Assembly (NCBI RefSeq): GCF_003716875.1
Contig: NZ_CP033078.1
Span: 2,604,001-2,668,000 of the forward strand
DNA from: Vibrio zhugei
GTDB lineage: Bacteria; Pseudomonadota; Gammaproteobacteria; Enterobacterales; Vibrionaceae
Direction of reading: 5' to 3'
Length of the DNA stretch: 64,000 nt
Positions within the stretch are counted from its first letter, which is position 1; every line of letters begins with the position of its first letter. Positions 40,775 to 50,730 of the stretch are shown piece by piece. A model generated the notes under the pieces. The model had not been told where the DNA came from, made no database searches, and was given only the letters and a program-made list of their open reading frames with translations. The position numbers and the translations under genes are program-made.

Positions 40775-40990
40775 ATGAAGACTGGTATCCACCCAGAATA
40801 CAATGAAGTGAACGCGAACTGCTCTTGTGGCAACACTTTCACTTTCAAATCAACACTAAGCAAAGATACTCTACACCTAGACGTGTGTGACAAATGTCAC
40901 CCATTCTACACAGGTAAACAACGTATCGTTGATACCGGTGGTCGTGTTGATCGCTTCAACAAGCGTTTCGGTAACCTTACAAGCAAATAA
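40775..40990 (+). CDS. rpmE: 50S ribosomal protein L31 (zinc-binding form)
   Basis: A 71-residue ribosomal protein, [20 protein letters not shown], with the zinc ligands as C16, C18 and the pair CDKC at 37-40. This is the Zn-containing (C+) paralogue rather than YkgM. It is preceded by GAGGTTATCCC and followed by a terminator. Confidence 0.97.
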   Translation: MKTGIHPEYNEVNANCSCGNTFTFKSTLSKDTLHLDVCDKCHPFYTGKQRIVDTGGRVDRFNKRFGNLTSK

Positions 40991-41017
40991 GCCTATTTGT
41001 GTTGTAACTACTGAAAT

Positions 41018-41046
41018 AAAAGGGCGCTATTTAGCGTCCTTTTTTG
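41018..41046 (+). terminator. Rho-independent terminator of rpmE
   Basis: Stem AGGGCGCT / AGCGTCCT (one G-T pair) with loop ATTT and a T run, 30 bases after rpmE. Confidence 0.85.
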
Positions 41047-41288
41047 ATCTTGGCGGTTGGGCGCCCCTCTTCCCTTTTTTATACGCCCGACGTTCATTGG
41101 CAACACGCTGCCAAAGCACACCTGAGAGAGAAAAATCAGGCAAACCTTTGCGCGAATGGCATCTGGTCTTATCAGCAATTAAAGCCATTAAAACTTCGCT
41201 ATATTGACTGTCGCCAACTAGGCACTCATCACATCCTGTTCTAAAATGTCCGCCTTTCTACTCCTAAAAAAACAATAGAGAGTCTCCA

Positions 41289-42557
41289 ATGTCTGATAAC
41301 CAAGCAAACATCAAAGAAGCGTTTCGCCAAGAAGCCCTGAAATACCACGCCTACCCAACACCTGGCAAAATTGCCGTTTCCCTAACCAAACCCGCTGATT
41401 CCGCACATGATCTCGCCTTAGCTTACAGCCCTGGTGTGGCTGAACCTGTTCGTGAAATCGCGCAAAACCCTGACAACATTTATAAATACACCGGCAAAGG
41501 TAATACGGTTGCTGTGATTTCAAACGGCACAGCGATACTAGGTTTAGGTAACTTAGGACCCCAAGCGTCTAAGCCTGTGATGGAAGGTAAGGCCTTACTG
41601 TTCAAACGTTTTGCTGGCTTGGATTCTATCGATATTGAAGTAAAACACCGTACAACGGAAGAGTTCATTAACACTGTTGCGAGTATCGCTGATACATTCG
41701 GTGGTATTAACCTAGAAGATATTAAAGCGCCCGATTGTTTTGAAATTGAACGTCAATTGATTGAACGCTGTGATGTACCAGTATTCCATGACGATCAGCA
41801 CGGTACTGCCATTGTGACTGCGGCGGGCATGCTCAATGCCATTGAACTGCAAGGCAAAAAGCTCGAAGACTGTACCATCGTATGTTTAGGTGCGGGTGCG
41901 GCCGCCATTGCTTGTATGGAACTGTTGATCCAATGTGGCGCGATGCGTGAAAAAATCTACATGCTGGATCGTAAAGGTGTGATTCATACACGTCGCGACG
42001 ATATTAATGAGTATAAGCAACGTTTTGCCAATAACACCGATAAACGCACACTTGAAGATGTGATTGAAGGCGCTGACCTATTTTTAGGTGTATCCGGACC
42101 GGATCTGTTGAGCAGCGAGCAACTTGCATTAATGGCTGACAAGCCTGTTGTTTTTGCTTGTTCCAACCCTGATCCAGAAATCAATCCAGAAACAGCGCAC
42201 AACACGCGTAGCGATTTGATCATGGGTACTGGACGCAGTGACTACCCTAACCAAGTAAACAATGTATTGTGTTTCCCATTCATCTTCCGCGGTGCCTTAG
42301 ATGTGCGTGCCAGCGAAATCAACATTGAGATGAAATTGGCCGCAGTGGATGCGATTCGTCAATTAGCAAAAGAAAGTGTTCCTGAGAACGTATTGAAAGC
42401 CGCTGGCGTTGATAAGCTTGAATTTGGTCCGGCGTACATCATTCCAAAACCAATGGACGCTCGTCTGTTACCTCGCGTTGCCCGCGCGGTTGCTCAAGCG
42501 GCAGTTGACTCTGGTGTTGCGCGCATCGACATGCCTGAGAATTACATGGCTGAATAA
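41289..42557 (+). CDS. Malic enzyme, short form without PTA domain
   Basis: A 422-residue decarboxylating malate dehydrogenase that forms pyruvate and CO2 with reduction of NAD(P). Domain order: malic N-terminal domain (YHAYPTPGKIAVSLTKP; Tyr/Lys region LAYSPGVAEPVREI), metal-binding DIKAPDCFEIERQL and FHDDQHGTAIV, then the Rossmann domain with GAGAAAIACMELL. It matches the N-terminal part of MaeB but stops before the phosphotransacetylase-like domain, as in the short bacterial family. Cofactor preference cannot be read with certainty. With ppc and ppsA it belongs to the PEP-pyruvate-oxaloacetate node. Confidence 0.93.
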   Translation: MSDNQANIKEAFRQEALKYHAYPTPGKIAVSLTKPADSAHDLALAYSPGVAEPVREIAQNPDNIYKYTGKGNTVAVISNGTAILGLGNLGPQASKPVMEGKALLFKRFAGLDSIDIEVKHRTTEEFINTVASIADTFGGINLEDIKAPDCFEIERQLIERCDVPVFHDDQHGTAIVTAAGMLNAIELQGKKLEDCTIVCLGAGAAAIACMELLIQCGAMREKIYMLDRKGVIHTRRDDINEYKQRFANNTDKRTLEDVIEGADLFLGVSGPDLLSSEQLALMADKPVVFACSNPDPEINPETAHNTRSDLIMGTGRSDYPNQVNNVLCFPFIFRGALDVRASEINIEMKLAAVDAIRQLAKESVPENVLKAAGVDKLEFGPAYIIPKPMDARLLPRVARAVAQAAVDSGVARIDMPENYMAE

Positions 42558-42579
42558 CACATTCAGACTGTGCAAAATA

Positions 42580-42608
42580 CAAAAACCCAGCTTGGTTGGG
42601 TTTTTTTG
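42580..42608. terminator. Terminator between malic enzyme gene and metJ
   Basis: Stem AACCCA / TGGGTT, A run on the left and T7 on the right; placed between convergent genes, so it may act in both directions. Confidence 0.85.
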
Positions 42609-42641
42609 TATCACTTATCTTCCTATAACAATCACGAAGAT

Positions 42642-42959
42642 CTAGTCGTCAAACGACTCAAACTCAATCCCCATCCGTGTCATCATTTCTTTGGCTTCTA
42701 CGGGAATATCATCCGGTCCATCTTTTCGTAAATCTTCATCAGTCGGTAATGGCTGCCCGGTATACGCGTGCAAAAATGCTTCGCACAATAGTTCACTATT
42801 TGTGGCATGTCGTAGATTATTAATCTGGCGACGAGTACGCTCGTCCGTTAATACTTTTAATACCTTAAGTGGAATGGATACGGTGATTTTTTTCACCTGT
42901 TCACTTTTTTTACCATGTTCCGCATAAGGGCTTATATAGTCGCCGCTCCAATCTGCCAT
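42642..42959 (-). CDS. metJ: Methionine repressor MetJ
   Basis: A 105-residue ribbon-helix-helix repressor that, with S-adenosylmethionine as co-repressor, binds tandem met boxes. The DNA-binding beta-strand is in [20 protein letters not shown] and the sequence starts [20 protein letters not shown], nearly identical to enteric MetJ. The start at 42959 is the conserved one; seven further codons upstream are unmatched. It is divergent from metB across an operator with four met boxes. Confidence 0.97.
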   Translation of the reverse strand: MADWSGDYISPYAEHGKKSEQVKKITVSIPLKVLKVLTDERTRRQINNLRHATNSELLCEAFLHAYTGQPLPTDEDLRKDGPDDIPVEAKEMMTRMGIEFESFDD

Positions 42960-43035
42960 TGCACACCTTCGTTCAGTCATTCAGAAAATAAATCAGTAAT
43001 CTGGTAATTTTAACGGTATTTACTGCTACAAGCAA

Positions 43036-43067
43036 AGACATATAGATGGCTAGATGTGTTGACGTCC
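43036..43067. promoter_or_regulatory. MetJ operator: four tandem met boxes
   Basis: Four contiguous octamers AGACATAT, AGATGGCT, AGATGTGT and TGACGTCC each match the consensus AGACGTCT in six of eight positions. They lie in the metJ-metB gap, 77 bases from the metJ start codon and 90 from that of metB, so MetJ can repress metBL and itself. Confidence 0.85.
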
Positions 43068-43157
43068 ACAAAAACACAAAGTAAAGTACATTGATAAACA
43101 TTTGCCTTGGCGATAAGTTTGGTACAGCCACCCTCTGCGTTCAAGAAAGGATACATT

Positions 43158-44324
43158 ATGAGCCAATATAACCCCGACACCATAGCCGTTCGAACTGGAA
43201 TTGAATCTGATTCACAACATCATGCGGTTGTTCCGCCGATTTATTTATCCACGAACTATGGTTTTCCCTCATTCGGGGAAGTCCCTACCTACGACTATAC
43301 TCGCTCAGGGAATCCGAATCGTAGCTTATTAGAAGAAGCACTGGCGGAGTTAGAATCTGGGGCTGGCGCCACGATTACCAACTGCGGTACGGCCGCGATT
43401 AACTTATGGATCACGGCTTTTCTTGGGCCTAATGACCTGATTATCGCGCCGCACGACTGCTACGGTGGGACGTATCGTTTACTGAACACACGCGCTCAAA
43501 AAGGCGATTTCAACGTTCAATTCATTGATCAAAGTGATGAGCAACAACTGCAAAACGCGTTGAACAAGCAACCCAAATTACTCTTGATTGAAACCCCATC
43601 CAACCCACTGATTCGCGTAGTCGATATCAATAAGGTGTGCAAGCAAGCCAAACAACACGGAACGTTAGTCGCCGTTGATAACACGTTTTTGACACCCATT
43701 TATCAGCAACCCCTTACACTGGGCGCGGACTTTGTGATTCATTCAACCACCAAATACATTAATGGTCATTCTGATGTGATTGGTGGCGTGCTCATCAGTT
43801 CAGAAAAAACACATGCAGAACACGTCGCTTGGTGGGGAAATTGTATTGGTGCAACAGGTACACCGTTTGATAGCTATTTAACATTGCGCGGTTTGCGCAC
43901 ATTGAGCGTACGTATGCGCCAACACGAAGAAAGCGCCGCCGCACTACTGGATTACTTAAGTGAACAAGAGCTGGTTGGAACCATTTATCACCCTAGTTTA
44001 CCCAATCATCCAGGACATGAGATTGCCAAGCAGCAACAGCGTGGCTTTGGCAGCATGTTAAGTTTTGAGGTCAATGCCACCTTTGAACAATTAAAAGTTT
44101 TTGTCAGCTCACTGAAGTTATTCTCTTTGGCTGAATCACTTGGTGGGGTGGAAAGCCTGATTTGCCACCCTGCCTCCATGACACACCGAGCGATGGGTGA
44201 AGACGCGCTGGCCGCTGCTGGCATTTCCCCGTTATTACTGCGAGTCTCTGTTGGATTAGAATCGGCAGACGATCTCATCGCTGACTTAGAACAAGCATTT
44301 ACTACCGCGAAGGAGAGTTGTTAA
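43158..44324 (+). CDS. metB: Cystathionine gamma-synthase
   Basis: A 388-residue PLP enzyme that joins O-succinylhomoserine and cysteine to cystathionine in methionine synthesis. The PLP Lys is in HSTTKYINGHSDVIGG, and YDYTRSGNPNRSLLE and the substrate-binding LGGVESLICHPASMTH are typical of the Cys/Met metabolism family. GAAAGGA lies just before the ATG at 43158; an earlier in-frame start at 43107 lacks a ribosome site. metL begins directly after its stop codon, so metBL is one operon. Confidence 0.96.
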   Translation: MSQYNPDTIAVRTGIESDSQHHAVVPPIYLSTNYGFPSFGEVPTYDYTRSGNPNRSLLEEALAELESGAGATITNCGTAAINLWITAFLGPNDLIIAPHDCYGGTYRLLNTRAQKGDFNVQFIDQSDEQQLQNALNKQPKLLLIETPSNPLIRVVDINKVCKQAKQHGTLVAVDNTFLTPIYQQPLTLGADFVIHSTTKYINGHSDVIGGVLISSEKTHAEHVAWWGNCIGATGTPFDSYLTLRGLRTLSVRMRQHEESAAALLDYLSEQELVGTIYHPSLPNHPGHEIAKQQQRGFGSMLSFEVNATFEQLKVFVSSLKLFSLAESLGGVESLICHPASMTHRAMGEDALAAAGISPLLLRVSVGLESADDLIADLEQAFTTAKESC

Positions 44325-46736
44325 ATGACAACACCGCGCCAATTACATAAATTTGGTGGTAGCAGCCTTGCTGATGCTGATTGCTATCAGCGGGTTGCGC
44401 AGATCCTGTGTGATTATTCCCAGCCCAGTGATTTGATTGTCGTATCCGCAGCAGGCAAAACGACCAATCGTTTAATCACATTCATTGACGCATTAAGTAA
44501 AGATGGGCGTGTGGCGCATGAGACCTTATTAAGCCTAAGACAATATCAAAGTGAATTAATTACCACTTTGCTGGACGGCGAAACGGCGGATCATCTCCTC
44601 ACGCAATTAATGGCAGAAATGAGTGAACTTGGCGAGATCACCGCGCCCATCACGAGCGACAAACGAGCCTATATACTCGGTCACGGTGAAATGTGGTCCG
44701 CCCGTTTGCTGGCGGCGGTACTCACCCAATTACAGCTTGATTGTGCCATGCTAGATGCGCGCGCTTTTCTGCGAGCAGAGGCGGGAATCCAACCTGAAAT
44801 TGACCGTGCCGCCTCCCAACCACTGTTGGATAATATTCTGGCGCAACATCCCAATAAACGCTTGGTCATCACCGGTTTTATGGCGCAAGACAAAGCCGGG
44901 AATACCGTCCTGTTGGGCCGAAATGGTTCGGATTACTCAGCCACCATTATTGGCGCATTAGCGCATGTCAATCGTGTGACCATTTGGAGTGATGTCGCGG
45001 GCGTCTTCAGCGCCGACCCGCGCTTAGTCGGTGAGGCGTGTTTGTTACCCTTACTGCGTTTAGATGAAGCCAATGAACTGGCCCGTTTGGCCGCGCCAGT
45101 ATTGCATAGCCGCACGCTGCAGCCTGTCACACAAAGTACCATGGACTTACACTTACGTTGCAGCTATCAGCCGGAAGCGGGCTCGACTCGCATCGAACGC
45201 GTGCTTGCCTCAGGGCGAGGCGCCAAGATCATTACCTCGCTTGATGATGTGTTATTAATTGAGCTGACCTTCGGTCGTCATCATGCCTTCAAACAGATTC
45301 AGCGAGAAACGTTGCAACGTTTGAAACGCATGCAATTGGAACCGCTGGCTTATGAAGCGTTAGAAGATCAAGGCCTGCTGCGCTTAGCCTATACCGAGGA
45401 AATCACCTCAGGCGCGTTGGAATGTCTGCAGGATGCGGCAGTCGAAGCGGAAATCAAACTCAAAGAAGGCTTCCAATTAGTGGCGGCCGTCGGTGCGGGG
45501 GTCAGTAACAATGCCAATCATAATTTTGGGTTCTATCAGCAATTAAAAGCCCAACCGGTCGAGTTTATCTCCACAACAGAATCGGGACTAAGTTTGGTGG
45601 CAGTATTACGCCATACCGATTTACCGCCATTAGTGCACAATATTCATACCCAACTTTTTCAAGCCCAAAAACGCATCGCGCTCGTGTTGTGTGGCAAGGG
45701 CAACATCGGCTCAAGCTGGTTACGGTTGTTCTATCAACAAAAAGCCGAATTGGAAAAACGGCGCGGCATGAATTTCGAACTCGTCGCGGTTGTCGATAGC
45801 CAGCGTTACCTGTTTAATGAGGCTGGGCTTAGCGAGCAAGACGTCGTAGAACGCTATAAAGATGATGCCATCAGCCATGATGGACACAGCTGGTTAACCA
45901 CGGTCAATGACTTACAACATTACGATGATATCGTCGTGCTGGATGTCACCGCCAGTTCTTTTGTTGCCAATCAATACCTCGATTTTGCCCAGCATGGTAT
46001 GCACCTGATTTCGGCTAATAAAGTCGCTGGTTCCGCACCGAGTGAATATTACTATCAAGTCAAAGAAGCCTTTGCCAAAATTGGACGTCAATGGTTCTAC
46101 AATGCCACCGTTGGCGCAGGCTTACCGATCAATCATACCGTCAGAGACTTGCGTGAAAGTGGCGATGACATCACCGCGTTATCTGGGATTTTCTCCGGCA
46201 CGCTCTCGTGGTTATTCCAACAGTATGATGGCAGTGTTCCCTTCAGTCATTTGGTCGATCTGGCTTGGCAACAAGGGTTAACTGAGCCCGATCCTCGCCA
46301 TGATCTGGATGGCTCGGATGTCATGCGCAAACTGGTTATCTTAGCAAGAGAAGCAGGATTTCATATCGAACCAGAAAGCATCAAAGTCGAGTCACTGGTC
46401 TCAGACTCCTTGGCGGAAGTGTCTTTAGATGCGTTTCTTGATCAAAGTGATGAGCTCAATGCGTTACTCGCTGAGCGCCTTGAAAAAGCCCAACTTGAGG
46501 GGAAAGTACTGCGTTATGTCGCTCGGTTGGAAAAAAATGGTCAAGCCTCGGTCGGTATTGAAGCATTAGATAAAGAGCATGCCTTAGCGAATTTACTGCC
46601 ATGCGATAATATTTTTGCTATTGAAAGCCGTTGGTATAAGGATAATCCATTGGTGATTCGTGGGCCTGGTGCTGGACGTGAAGTCACGGCGGGCGCCATT
46701 CAGTCGGATCTCAATCTCTTATCACACCTGCTGTAA
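44325..46736 (+). CDS. metL: Bifunctional aspartokinase/homoserine dehydrogenase II
   Basis: An 803-residue fusion enzyme for the first and third steps from aspartate to homoserine. The aspartokinase domain starts at HKFGGSSLADADCYQR and includes GRNGSDYSATIIGAL; a regulatory linker follows; the homoserine dehydrogenase Rossmann motif is CGKGNIGSSW near residue 460 and the catalytic region includes ANKVAGS and NATVGAGLPIN. It abuts metB with no gap, indicating coupled translation and joint MetJ control. Confidence 0.96.
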   Translation: MTTPRQLHKFGGSSLADADCYQRVAQILCDYSQPSDLIVVSAAGKTTNRLITFIDALSKDGRVAHETLLSLRQYQSELITTLLDGETADHLLTQLMAEMSELGEITAPITSDKRAYILGHGEMWSARLLAAVLTQLQLDCAMLDARAFLRAEAGIQPEIDRAASQPLLDNILAQHPNKRLVITGFMAQDKAGNTVLLGRNGSDYSATIIGALAHVNRVTIWSDVAGVFSADPRLVGEACLLPLLRLDEANELARLAAPVLHSRTLQPVTQSTMDLHLRCSYQPEAGSTRIERVLASGRGAKIITSLDDVLLIELTFGRHHAFKQIQRETLQRLKRMQLEPLAYEALEDQGLLRLAYTEEITSGALECLQDAAVEAEIKLKEGFQLVAAVGAGVSNNANHNFGFYQQLKAQPVEFISTTESGLSLVAVLRHTDLPPLVHNIHTQLFQAQKRIALVLCGKGNIGSSWLRLFYQQKAELEKRRGMNFELVAVVDSQRYLFNEAGLSEQDVVERYKDDAISHDGHSWLTTVNDLQHYDDIVVLDVTASSFVANQYLDFAQHGMHLISANKVAGSAPSEYYYQVKEAFAKIGRQWFYNATVGAGLPINHTVRDLRESGDDITALSGIFSGTLSWLFQQYDGSVPFSHLVDLAWQQGLTEPDPRHDLDGSDVMRKLVILAREAGFHIEPESIKVESLVSDSLAEVSLDAFLDQSDELNALLAERLEKAQLEGKVLRYVARLEKNGQASVGIEALDKEHALANLLPCDNIFAIESRWYKDNPLVIRGPGAGREVTAGAIQSDLNLLSHLL

Positions 46737-46779
46737 TCACTCTGGGCCCTCGCTTAGGCCCCTCGGGCATACAGGCAAC

Positions 46780-46814
46780 AAAAAAACGCTGGTAAGATAC
46801 CAGCGCTTTTTTTA
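46780..46814. terminator. Bidirectional terminator, metBL/zapB
   Basis: Stem CGCTGGTA / TACCAGCG with loop AGA, A7 to the left and T7 to the right, between convergent transcripts. Confidence 0.93.
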
Positions 46815-46829
46815 ATCGACGACATGAAT

Positions 46830-47072
46830 TTACTCAACGTCATCCATTTTGCCAAGCAAGTTACGAATACGCTCTTGCCAAGCTTCGTGTTCTTGTTGAA
46901 CTTGAACGGCTTTTTGCTCCAAGGCTGCACGCTCTTCTTTTAGCTGGCTATTTTCACTTTCAACTTGCTGCTTTGATTCTTTTAACTCTTCTACTTCCAT
47001 CTGTAGTAATGCAATGGTGTCGACCGCAGTCTGAATTTTTGCTTCTAGTTGTTCTAGTACTTCAAAAGACAT
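46830..47072 (-). CDS. zapB: Cell division protein ZapB
   Basis: An 80-residue almost uninterrupted coiled coil ([20 protein letters not shown]...) that joins the Z-ring through ZapA and links it to MatP at the terminus region. Length and sequence match Vibrio and enteric ZapB. It is followed by the shared terminator with metL and is divergent from glpX, a conserved neighbour. Confidence 0.95.
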   Translation of the reverse strand: MSFEVLEQLEAKIQTAVDTIALLQMEVEELKESKQQVESENSQLKEERAALEQKAVQVQQEHEAWQERIRNLLGKMDDVE

Positions 47073-47388
47073 GTTGTTTACCCTTTAATGAATCGTTTAG
47101 CGTGACTCAAGCGGTCACTGTATGCGTCCCATTCTACTCAGCCACGCGTCGATAAACACTCTCTATATTAGAGAAATTGCGCTATTCGGTTAAAAAAAAA
47201 CCTTTTATTGACAAAAAGTTCGCTTTTCGGCGCTTTGTCGTGTGAATTGTGCTAACGCCTACCCTAATTTCTGAGCCGCTTTTGATCAAGTACAAATCTC
47301 ACTCATGTGAAAACCCTGTCATAGAATGGATTATGTTAGAATTCCTCTCAGACTTTTCGCCCTCTTTAATCGTTTGTTTGGAGTAAAC
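47073..47388. other. zapB/glpX divergent intergenic region
   Basis: 316 bases that must carry promoters for zapB and glpX. TTGACA at about 47207 could serve as a -35 box towards glpX, but no matching -10 box at normal spacing is clear. An open frame preceding glpX (from 47326) is rejected as coding because TTTGGAG lies right before the ATG at 47389. Confidence 0.45.
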
Positions 47389-48396
47389 ATGAAACGGGAT
47401 TTGGCTTTAGCGTTCTCTCGAGTGACAGAAGGTGCCGCCTTAGCAGGACACAAATGGCTCGGACGCGGTGATAAAAATGCCGCTGATAATGCAGCAGTAG
47501 AAGCAATGCGGCTCCTACTCAATAGTACGGATATTTCCGGTGAGATTGTTATCGGTGAAGGAGAAATCGACGAAGCGCCTATGCTCTATATCGGAGAGCA
47601 AGTTGGCCAAGGTGGAGACGGCGTGGATATCGCCGTGGATCCGATCGAAGGTACCCGTATGACCGCGATGGGACAATCCAATGCGATTGCCGTGCTTGCT
47701 GCGGGCGAAAAAGGCAGCTTTTTGAAAGCGCCGGATATGTATATGGAAAAACTGGTCGTCGGACCACAAGCCAAAGGCAGTATTGACTTGGAGCAACCAT
47801 TGGCCGTCAATCTATCCAATGTCGCCCAAGCGCTTAATAAACCACTGTCTGAATTGGTTGTCGTCACACTGGCTAAACCTCGTCATGACGCCATTATTGC
47901 AGAAATGCAAGCAATGGGGATTCGTGTCTATGCACTGCCTGATGGTGATGTTGCCGCATCGATCTTGACTTGCATGCCAGATAGCGATGTGGACATGATG
48001 TACTGTATTGGTGGCGCCCCTGAAGGCGTGATTTCTGCCGCCGTGATTCGCGCACTGAATGGCGACATGCAAGGTCGCTTGCTACCGCGTCATCAAGTGA
48101 AAGGAGAAACCGAGGACAATCGCATCTGGGGAGCGCGAGAACTGCAGCGTTGCCAAGAAATGGGCGTCAGCGCGAATACCGTACTCACGCTCGATGACAT
48201 GGTCAGTAGCGACAATGTCATCTTCTCCGCAACAGGGATCACCAAAGGAGACCTAGTGGAGGGGATTAGCCGCCAAGGGAATATGGCCACGACGGAAACC
48301 TTACTGGTTCGTGGTCATTGCCGGACCATTCGTCGGATCAAATCGACGCATTACTTAGACAAGAAAGACGCATCCGTGCGTGAACTGATTATCTAA
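47389..48396 (+). CDS. glpX: Fructose-1,6-bisphosphatase class II
   Basis: A 335-residue Mn-dependent phosphatase that forms fructose 6-phosphate in gluconeogenesis. It starts MKRDLALAFSRVTEGAALAG and has the metal-binding signature GEGEIDEAPMLYIGE and VDPIEGTRMTA of the inositol phosphatase fold. It converges with pfkA, which catalyses the opposing glycolytic step, an arrangement that places the two halves of the FBP/F6P cycle side by side. In E. coli glpX sits in the glp operon instead. Confidence 0.95.
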   Translation: MKRDLALAFSRVTEGAALAGHKWLGRGDKNAADNAAVEAMRLLLNSTDISGEIVIGEGEIDEAPMLYIGEQVGQGGDGVDIAVDPIEGTRMTAMGQSNAIAVLAAGEKGSFLKAPDMYMEKLVVGPQAKGSIDLEQPLAVNLSNVAQALNKPLSELVVVTLAKPRHDAIIAEMQAMGIRVYALPDGDVAASILTCMPDSDVDMMYCIGGAPEGVISAAVIRALNGDMQGRLLPRHQVKGETEDNRIWGARELQRCQEMGVSANTVLTLDDMVSSDNVIFSATGITKGDLVEGISRQGNMATTETLLVRGHCRTIRRIKSTHYLDKKDASVRELII

Positions 48397-48398
48397 GA

Positions 48399-48428
48399 TA
48401 AAAAAGACCGCTGATGCGGTCTTTTTTA
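48399..48428. terminator. Bidirectional terminator, glpX/pfkA
   Basis: Perfect hairpin AAAAAAGACCGC / GCGGTCTTTTTT with a short TGAT loop, right after the glpX stop codon and before the end of the convergent pfkA. Confidence 0.93.
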
Positions 48429-48446
48429 TCTCATGCAGACAGCCGC

Positions 48447-49409
48447 TTACGATAACTCGTCAGCCACTTTATACAGCTCTTTACGTACAGGACGGCGCAT
48501 ATTTTCAATCGCATCGATAATATCGTGATGAACCAATTCTTCTCTTTGCGTCCCGACACAACGACCGCCATAGCCTTCCATCAGTAGATGAACGGCATAG
48601 TTACCCATACGCGATGCAAGAATGCGGTCGAAAGCCGTTGGGCAACCACCACGTTGAATATGGCCTAATACGGTCGCGCGAGTTTCACGTTCCGTCGCTT
48701 CTTCAATTTTCTTCGCAAGCTCATTGGCGTCCATCATCAATTCCGTCAACGTGATAATGGCATGCTTTTTCCCTCTGCGGATATCATTTTGCAAACTCTT
48801 AATGAGCTCGTCCATATTCAATCCCGTTTCTGGAGAAATCACATATTCACAACCGCCCGCCACAGCCGACATTAAGGTCAAATCACCACAGTGACGGCCC
48901 ATAATTTCAACAATCGAGATACGCTGATGTGAAGAAGACGTATCACGCAAGCGGTCGATGGCTTCAATAACCGTATTCAATGCCGTGAAGTAGCCAATCG
49001 TATAGTCCGTCCCAGCAATGTCATTATCGATCGTGCCTGGCAGACCAATACATGGATAGCCCATCTCGGTCAGTTTTTTTGCGCCCATGTAAGAACCATC
49101 GCCGCCAATAACCACTAATGCATCAATGCCATGCTTTTGCAGATTTTCAATGGCAACTTTACGAACCGCTTCTTCTTTGAATTCTGGGAAACGTGCTGAA
49201 CCTAGAAACGTACCACCACGGTTAATCACATCCGAGACACTGGAACGGTCGAGTTTAACAATACGATCTTCATACAGACCTAAGTAACCGTCATACACGC
49301 CATACACTTCTAGATCCGCGCCTAATGCGGTTCTTACCACACCACGAATCGCTGCATTCATGCCAGGTGCATCACCGCCACTGGTCAAAACCCCGATTTT
49401 TTTAATCAT
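48447..49409 (-). CDS. pfkA: 6-phosphofructokinase (ATP-dependent)
   Basis: A 320-residue glycolytic enzyme, the same length as E. coli PfkA. The ATP site [13 protein letters not shown] and GGDGSYMGA, the catalytic [15 protein letters not shown] with its Asp, and [12 protein letters not shown] are conserved. The start at 49409 has GAGGG six bases upstream; a GTG two codons earlier would give two extra residues. It is the glycolytic partner opposite glpX. Confidence 0.98.
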   Translation of the reverse strand: MIKKIGVLTSGGDAPGMNAAIRGVVRTALGADLEVYGVYDGYLGLYEDRIVKLDRSSVSDVINRGGTFLGSARFPEFKEEAVRKVAIENLQKHGIDALVVIGGDGSYMGAKKLTEMGYPCIGLPGTIDNDIAGTDYTIGYFTALNTVIEAIDRLRDTSSSHQRISIVEIMGRHCGDLTLMSAVAGGCEYVISPETGLNMDELIKSLQNDIRRGKKHAIITLTELMMDANELAKKIEEATERETRATVLGHIQRGGCPTAFDRILASRMGNYAVHLLMEGYGGRCVGTQREELVHHDIIDAIENMRRPVRKELYKVADELS

Positions 49410-49621
49410 GCTCACCCTCTACATGTTGGGAACTCATCCAAATATTTCTACGTTGCTTGAAACTGTTGCCAAGCAATAAAATTCTTATTGTTGATCTATG
49501 TTACCTGTCTTCAACCAGAATACTACTATAAAACCACTTTCATGATGGTATGATGAAACGAAAGTATGTCACTCATAATCGCGGTGATTGTTGATACACA
49601 TCAGAATCAAGCCAGTTATTC

Positions 49622-50551
49622 TCAACTGATGACCGAGGTGCCATACCAATCCTGAGGTTTGAGATCATCTTGAGCATTCAATACCACAGATAACGGGTCT
49701 TGATGGATCAAAATGTCCGAATCAGGGAACGCTTCCATGAGTTTGGCCTCGACAATGTCAGAAAGCTCATGGGCTTGCAGCAATGGCATCTCATCTTGCA
49801 ATTCAATGTGTAATTGGATAAATCGCACTGGCCCTGACATCCGAGTACGTAACTGATGCATCCCCATGACGCCATCCACTGACAAAACAATATCAATAAT
49901 GCGTTGGTTATCTTCTTCCGGTAACGAACGGTCCAACAACGTTTGTACCGCCGTATTGGCCATTTTTATCGCGCTATACGAAATGTACACCCCAATCACG
50001 ATAGCAAAGACCGCATCCGCCTGACCAATACCAAACCAACTCAAGCCTAGCGCAAAGGCAATGGCAATATTCATGTACAAATCGGTTTGATAATGTAACG
50101 AATCCGCCGCAATGGCCTGACTTCCGGTTTTCTTTACTACGTATTTTTGAAACTGCACTAATCCTAAGGTCACCACAATGGCGAAAAGGCTGACATAGAC
50201 CCCCCATTGCGGCGCAACCAACGCCTGCGGGTGGAAAAAGCGTTGCACCCCATTTAATATCAAAAACAGTGCAGAGCCAGAAATAAACATCGCTTGTGCT
50301 AAAGCGGCTAACGACTCAGCTTTCCCATGACCGAATTTATGCTCTTTATCAGCAGGTTGTAAGGCATATTTTAAGACAATCAGATTGACAACCGACGCTG
50401 CGATATCAATCATAGAATCAATCAGGGAAGCCAATAAGCTCACCGAACCGGTCATCCACCAAGCCACGACTTTAATAATTAGCAAGACACTTGCCACTCC
50501 TGTAGCAAGCCAAGCGGCGGCGGTGACCAAACGTGCATAGTCATGTTTCAT
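49622..50551 (-). CDS. fieF: CDF-family ferrous-iron/zinc efflux pump
   Basis: A 309-residue cation diffusion facilitator with six membrane helices and a cytoplasmic C-terminal domain. The transport-site residues appear as SLIDSMID (helix 2) and HYQTD (helix 5), the Asp-Asp/His-Asp arrangement of FieF/YiiP. It exports Fe(II) and Zn(II) using the proton gradient. In E. coli the order is pfkA-fieF-cpxP-cpxRA; here cpxP is absent and fieF faces cpxR directly. Confidence 0.93.
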   Translation of the reverse strand: MKHDYARLVTAAAWLATGVASVLLIIKVVAWWMTGSVSLLASLIDSMIDIAASVVNLIVLKYALQPADKEHKFGHGKAESLAALAQAMFISGSALFLILNGVQRFFHPQALVAPQWGVYVSLFAIVVTLGLVQFQKYVVKKTGSQAIAADSLHYQTDLYMNIAIAFALGLSWFGIGQADAVFAIVIGVYISYSAIKMANTAVQTLLDRSLPEEDNQRIIDIVLSVDGVMGMHQLRTRMSGPVRFIQLHIELQDEMPLLQAHELSDIVEAKLMEAFPDSDILIHQDPLSVVLNAQDDLKPQDWYGTSVIS

Positions 50552-50639
50552 TGTCTTTCCCTGATAAAAAATAGAATCGATGGCGTTGACTGCATTATTG
50601 CAGTAGTCGCCCAGTTCGACAAGACAATCACAGTGCTGC

Positions 50640-50654
50640 GTAAATGAACGTAAA
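50640..50654 (+). promoter_or_regulatory. CpxR box upstream of cpxRA
   Basis: GTAAA-TGAAC-GTAAA is a perfect match to the CpxR consensus GTAAA-N5-GTAAA. It lies 77 bases before the cpxR start and 89 bases before fieF, so it probably drives autoregulation of cpxRA and might also act on fieF. Confidence 0.8.
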
Positions 50655-50730
50655 TACGAAAATTAGTACTAAGGACATCAGCGTAATCAAGATAAAATAA
50701 CGATAGAACACGACGAAAAGTGAGAATCCT

